A stretch of DNA of 64,000 bases from Leptospirales bacterium. Its GTDB lineage: Bacteria; Spirochaetota; Leptospiria; Leptospirales; Leptonemataceae. Below, in pieces: positions 60,158-64,000 of the stretch; the stretch's first letter is position 1, and each line of letters starts with the position of its first letter. The notes below the pieces were generated by a model. It was given only the letters and a program-made list of their open reading frames with translations. It searched no databases and was not told the DNA's origin. The position numbers and the translations under genes are program-made. Location of the stretch: the NCBI GenBank assembly GCA_019694655.1, contig JAIBBN010000001.1, positions 626,501 to 690,500 of the forward strand, in the 5' to 3' direction.

Positions 60158-61153
60158 ATGGACGCAAAAGCCGGCTCGACCGCCGTAGACCCTTCTTACT
60201 TCCGCGTGGCCAGCGATGGAATCAAGCGCGTAGTAGAAAACATCCGCAAAGTCATCACCATTGATGTGCGCAAGCTGGAATACATTCTGGCGGCCAAGAT
60301 TGCCGGCGGACATGTCATGCTGGCCGATTCGCACGGCGTGGGCAAGACCTCGCTGGCGCGGGCGCTGGCCGGATCAATCCAGTGGCCCAAAAGCGAGACC
60401 ACCAGCGAAGGCGTTTCCATCGACTACTTCTCGCGCATCCAGTGTACGGTGGACCTCCTTCCTCAGGATATTCTGGGCTTCAATCGCTTCGATCTGAATT
60501 CAAATCAGTATCTGTTCAACCGTGGTCCGCTCTTTGCTCACTTTGTGCTCTGCGACGAGATCAATCTGCTGACGCCAAAGACCCAGGGCTCCTTCTTTCA
60601 GGCAATGGAAGAGCAGGTGGTCAGCATCGAGGGTCGCACCTATCATCTGCCGGACCCCTTTTTCATTATTTCAACGATGAACCTGCGCGGGCAGCATCTC
60701 TTTCCGCTGCCAGCGCCGCAGCTGGACCGCTTCATGGTTCAGCTTTCCATGGGCTATCCTCCGGAAGAAGAAGAGATCAACATTGTCAAGAAGCACGGAC
60801 AGGAAGATAGCTGGACGGGCTTTGCCGCCGTCGCCGACGTCAATGAGTTGATGGCCTGGCAGAAACTGGTCGATTCGGTGACCATCAACAACGATGTGAT
60901 TCGTTACATTGTGCAACTGGTGCGCAAGACGCGCGGCTATCCCGGAATTATTACCGGCTGCAGTCCGCGTTCAGGCATCAAGCTGGCGCGCATTGTGCGC
61001 GCCCTGGCGCTGGTACGCGGCATGAACTACGCGACAATCGATCTGGTCAAAGAGATTGCGCCGGCCACCCTCTGCCACCGCCTGGAACTGGAAGACCCGG
61101 CGCTCAGCCCGCAGGACGCCCTGGCGCGTATCCTCAAAGAAGTTCGGGCCTGA
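60158..61153 (+). CDS. MoxR-family AAA+ ATPase
   Basis: 331 aa from ATG 60158, which has AGAGGA six bases upstream; ATG 60152 is six bases before. Walker A is ADSHGVGKTSLARAL, Walker B FVLCDEINLLTPKTQGSFFQAMEEQ, sensor 1 FIISTMNL, and sensor-2 region CSPRSGIKLARIVRALAL. MoxR ATPases are chaperones that activate or assemble partner proteins. The next genes encode a DUF58 protein and a transglutaminase-type membrane protein, the usual partner set. Start-to-start spacing shows one operon. Confidence 0.94.
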   Translation: MDAKAGSTAVDPSYFRVASDGIKRVVENIRKVITIDVRKLEYILAAKIAGGHVMLADSHGVGKTSLARALAGSIQWPKSETTSEGVSIDYFSRIQCTVDLLPQDILGFNRFDLNSNQYLFNRGPLFAHFVLCDEINLLTPKTQGSFFQAMEEQVVSIEGRTYHLPDPFFIISTMNLRGQHLFPLPAPQLDRFMVQLSMGYPPEEEEINIVKKHGQEDSWTGFAAVADVNELMAWQKLVDSVTINNDVIRYIVQLVRKTRGYPGIITGCSPRSGIKLARIVRALALVRGMNYATIDLVKEIAPATLCHRLELEDPALSPQDALARILKEVRA

Positions 61154-61169
61154 ACGGCACATAAGCGCC

Positions 61170-62444
<1,275 letters not shown>

Positions 62445-62456
62445 GGGAGGCCAGTC

Positions 62457-64000
62457 ATGGAGCGAATGCAACAGAATCTGCTTTTCTTTACGCGTCTGGC
62501 GCTCTACGGCCTGGTCGTTTCCGCGCCGATCATTATGCAGCCGGCGGTGCCGGTGCCCTACGACCACGTGGGCATCGCCGCCTGGTTTGTGCTGGCGCCG
62601 GCGATGATGTGCATCGCCTATTTTTTGCGACCGCCGCGCTTTCGCTGGTTTCTGGGACCCTCGGTAGCCGCCGGCGTACTGCTGTTCTTTGACATCTTCA
62701 TTTCGGATCACGACCTCTACTCCTGGCTCTTTTTCAGCGCCGCCGGCGCTTTTGCCTATCTGTGGACTTTCTTTGTCTTTGCCGGTCGGCGCTTCCTCTG
62801 GCTTTCGGCGCTGGAGCTGTTCCTCTTTGCCCTGGTCTTTTACAAGCTGCTGGGCTTCACGCGATCGGCGGAGGAGCTGGCCGAGGAATTGTTTGTACGC
62901 ATCAAGATTATTTTCGCGCTGCTGGGCGTTGGCTTTCTGGCGCACTCCATTGTGGTTTATCTGGCGGCTTTTCCCGATCGATCGCGGGAAAAAAAGCGTC
63001 GCGAGCTCTTTGTTTTTACGGGAATTGCGCTGCCGGCGCTGTTGTTGATTTCCATTTTCTTGCCGCGCAGTTTTGTGCAAAATGAGATCGCCCTGAATGA
63101 GCTGCGCGAGGAGCCGCCGCCGCAACCGCGCGAGCTGGGCGGCGATGAGCCATCGAGCGGCGGGCTTCCCGAGCAAGGGCAGGGCGGCGGTCGCGATACG
63201 CAAAATGGACTGCCGCTGGGCGAGCGTCAGGAACGCTATCCGTCTGAACTACAGGATGGCGGCCGCGATCAGGGCGAGGGTCAGGAGCGCGAGCAGCGGC
63301 CGGACGAAGGTCGCGGCGGACAGGGCGCCGATGGACAGCGTCCGGGCCAGCAGCAGCGCGGTCAGGGACAGCAAGGCGGCCAGGGCCAGCAGGGAGGGAG
63401 ACCGCAGCAGGGGCAGGGCGGTCAGGGACAGCAACCTGGCGGACAACAGCAGCGCAATCCGCAGTTCAACGACCAGAATCCTTCGCAGGGAAGCGACGAT
63501 GGCGGCGGCGGCGGCGGTTATGTTCCGCGGCAAGGTCAGGGCCAGGGTCAGCAACAACAGCAGCAACAACAAGGTCAGTCGCAACAGCCGCGCCTGGAGG
63601 GCGTCCCTCAGGACCAGTGGAATAATTTTCAACAGCAGGGCGGCGGCGAGGGCAAGCAAAGCGCGGTGATGGTCATTGCCAGCCCCGTCGATCCAGTCTA
63701 TGCGGCGGAAAGCTATCTGGGCGATTTTGATCGAGAGCAGGGCTTTACGGCGACGCCGGCGGAGCGCGAGCCGCTCAACGCCCTGGCGGCGCTGCGTTTG
63801 CTGGAAACCTGGAAGGATCAGATTACATCCCGCGACGATAAGCGCCAGCCGGTGGAAATCTATTACTTGAGTTCTCTAAAGGAACGGGTGCTTGCCTTTC
63901 GTCCCTTTGAGATCTTGCCTACCGTACAGGATACCGCCTATCATCCCTTTGACCTGTCCTACAAGGCCGTCTCGCGCATCAGTCTTTCGCAGCCCGAGGA
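62457..64000 (+). CDS. Transglutaminase-type membrane protein (TgpA-like), 3'-truncated
   Basis: The frame is open from ATG 62457 (MERMQQNLLFFTRLALYG) to the window end, about 514 codons. About eight membrane helices span residues 8-205. A low-complexity Gln/Gly/Arg/Asp linker (about 235-400) follows. A soluble domain then begins around residue 403 (VMVIASPVDPVYAAESYLGDFDREQGFTATPAEREPLNALAALRLLETW). The family layout of TgpA is N-terminal helices, DUF3488, linker, transglutaminase core; the catalytic Cys-His-Asp would lie past the window. The helices fit, but a MoxR-DUF58-TgpA assignment depends on the missing part. Confidence 0.75.
   Translation, partial: MERMQQNLLFFTRLALYGLVVSAPIIMQPAVPVPYDHVGIAAWFVLAPAMMCIAYFLRPPRFRWFLGPSVAAGVLLFFDIFISDHDLYSWLFFSAAGAFAYLWTFFVFAGRRFLWLSALELFLFALVFYKLLGFTRSAEELAEELFVRIKIIFALLGVGFLAHSIVVYLAAFPDRSREKKRRELFVFTGIALPALLLISIFLPRSFVQNEIALNELREEPPPQPRELGGDEPSSGGLPEQGQGGGRDTQNGLPLGERQERYPSELQDGGRDQGEGQEREQRPDEGRGGQGADGQRPGQQQRGQGQQGGQGQQGGRPQQGQGGQGQQPGGQQQRNPQFNDQNPSQGSDDGGGGGGYVPRQGQGQGQQQQQQQQGQSQQPRLEGVPQDQWNNFQQQGGGEGKQSAVMVIASPVDPVYAAESYLGDFDREQGFTATPAEREPLNALAALRLLETWKDQITSRDDKRQPVEIYYLSSLKERVLAFRPFEILPTVQDTAYHPFDLSYKAVSRISLSQPE
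63160..63660 (+). repeat. Gln/Gly-rich low-complexity coding repeat
   Basis: Within the preceding gene, runs of Gln (up to five or six) and Gly alternate with Arg/Asp and Pro. Codons are mostly cag, caa, ggc and ggt. Slipped-strand variation in copy number between isolates is plausible. It also creates spurious long frames on both strands here. Confidence 0.85.

Overview
The window is a 64 kb piece of a GC-rich spirochaete chromosome, most probably from the order Leptospirales. The strongest evidence is a FlaB-type periplasmic flagellin (45600-46445) whose N-terminal half reads like leptospiral FlaB. Supporting evidence is a FlaA-like sheath protein, 7TMR-DISM/SpoIIE phosphatases, OmpL47-type repeats and lipid A genes. 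The content is chromosomal housekeeping and signalling. I saw no insertion sequence, prophage, CRISPR array, rRNA or tRNA. Genes are tightly packed and no gene-free stretch exceeds about 300 bases.

Layout. 1-2959: the 3' part of a hybrid histidine kinase/SpoIIE phosphatase and two small envelope proteins. 3064-4755: a bufferin operon (bufA, bufB MNIO enzyme, bufC), then a rhomboid protease. 5440-7143: a response regulator with an anti-sigma-type ATPase domain, divergent from sfsA. 7165-10591: a cobalamin riboswitch, a BtuB-like TonB receptor and an overlapping beta-propeller lipoprotein, which looks like a vitamin B12 uptake unit. 10655-16232: two membrane SpoIIE phosphatases around a DedA protein. 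16229-20995 (minus strand): a tandem-ACT protein, heme A biosynthesis (ctaB, ctaA), a polytopic membrane protein and a PH-like membrane protein. 21132-29173: recN, bamA, msbA, lpxK (DNA repair and outer-membrane/lipid A biogenesis). 29258-37131: an amino-acid permease, a type III CoA-transferase, a metallo-beta-lactamase/double cyclic-nucleotide-binding fusion, a eukaryote-type IMP dehydrogenase, and an IscU-like/pentapeptide fusion coupled to a 63-aa protein.

37197-46445: STAS regulators, a SHOCT lipoprotein, a FlaA-like protein divergent from an OmpL47-type protein, comF, rdgB, an ABC1/UbiB kinase, a protein of unknown function, fliN and flaB. 46543-52540: glycogen/maltodextrin metabolism (malQ, glgX, a GH57 enzyme) and a 59-aa gene. 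52610-57065: a large exported repeat protein, a CarF/TMEM189-type desaturase, a bactofilin and a LysM/M23 peptidase. 57312-59196: rho and rpmE. 59231-64000: a protein of unknown function and a MoxR / DUF58 / transglutaminase-type cluster whose last gene runs off the window.

Themes. A large PP2C/STAS/anti-sigma-ATPase partner-switching repertoire is present, with three SpoIIE phosphatases, two STAS proteins and one receiver-ATPase. Several unusual domain fusions occur. The least-described units are the B12 riboswitch/receptor/propeller locus, the IscU-pentapeptide fusion with its coupled small gene, and the MBL/double-cNMP protein.
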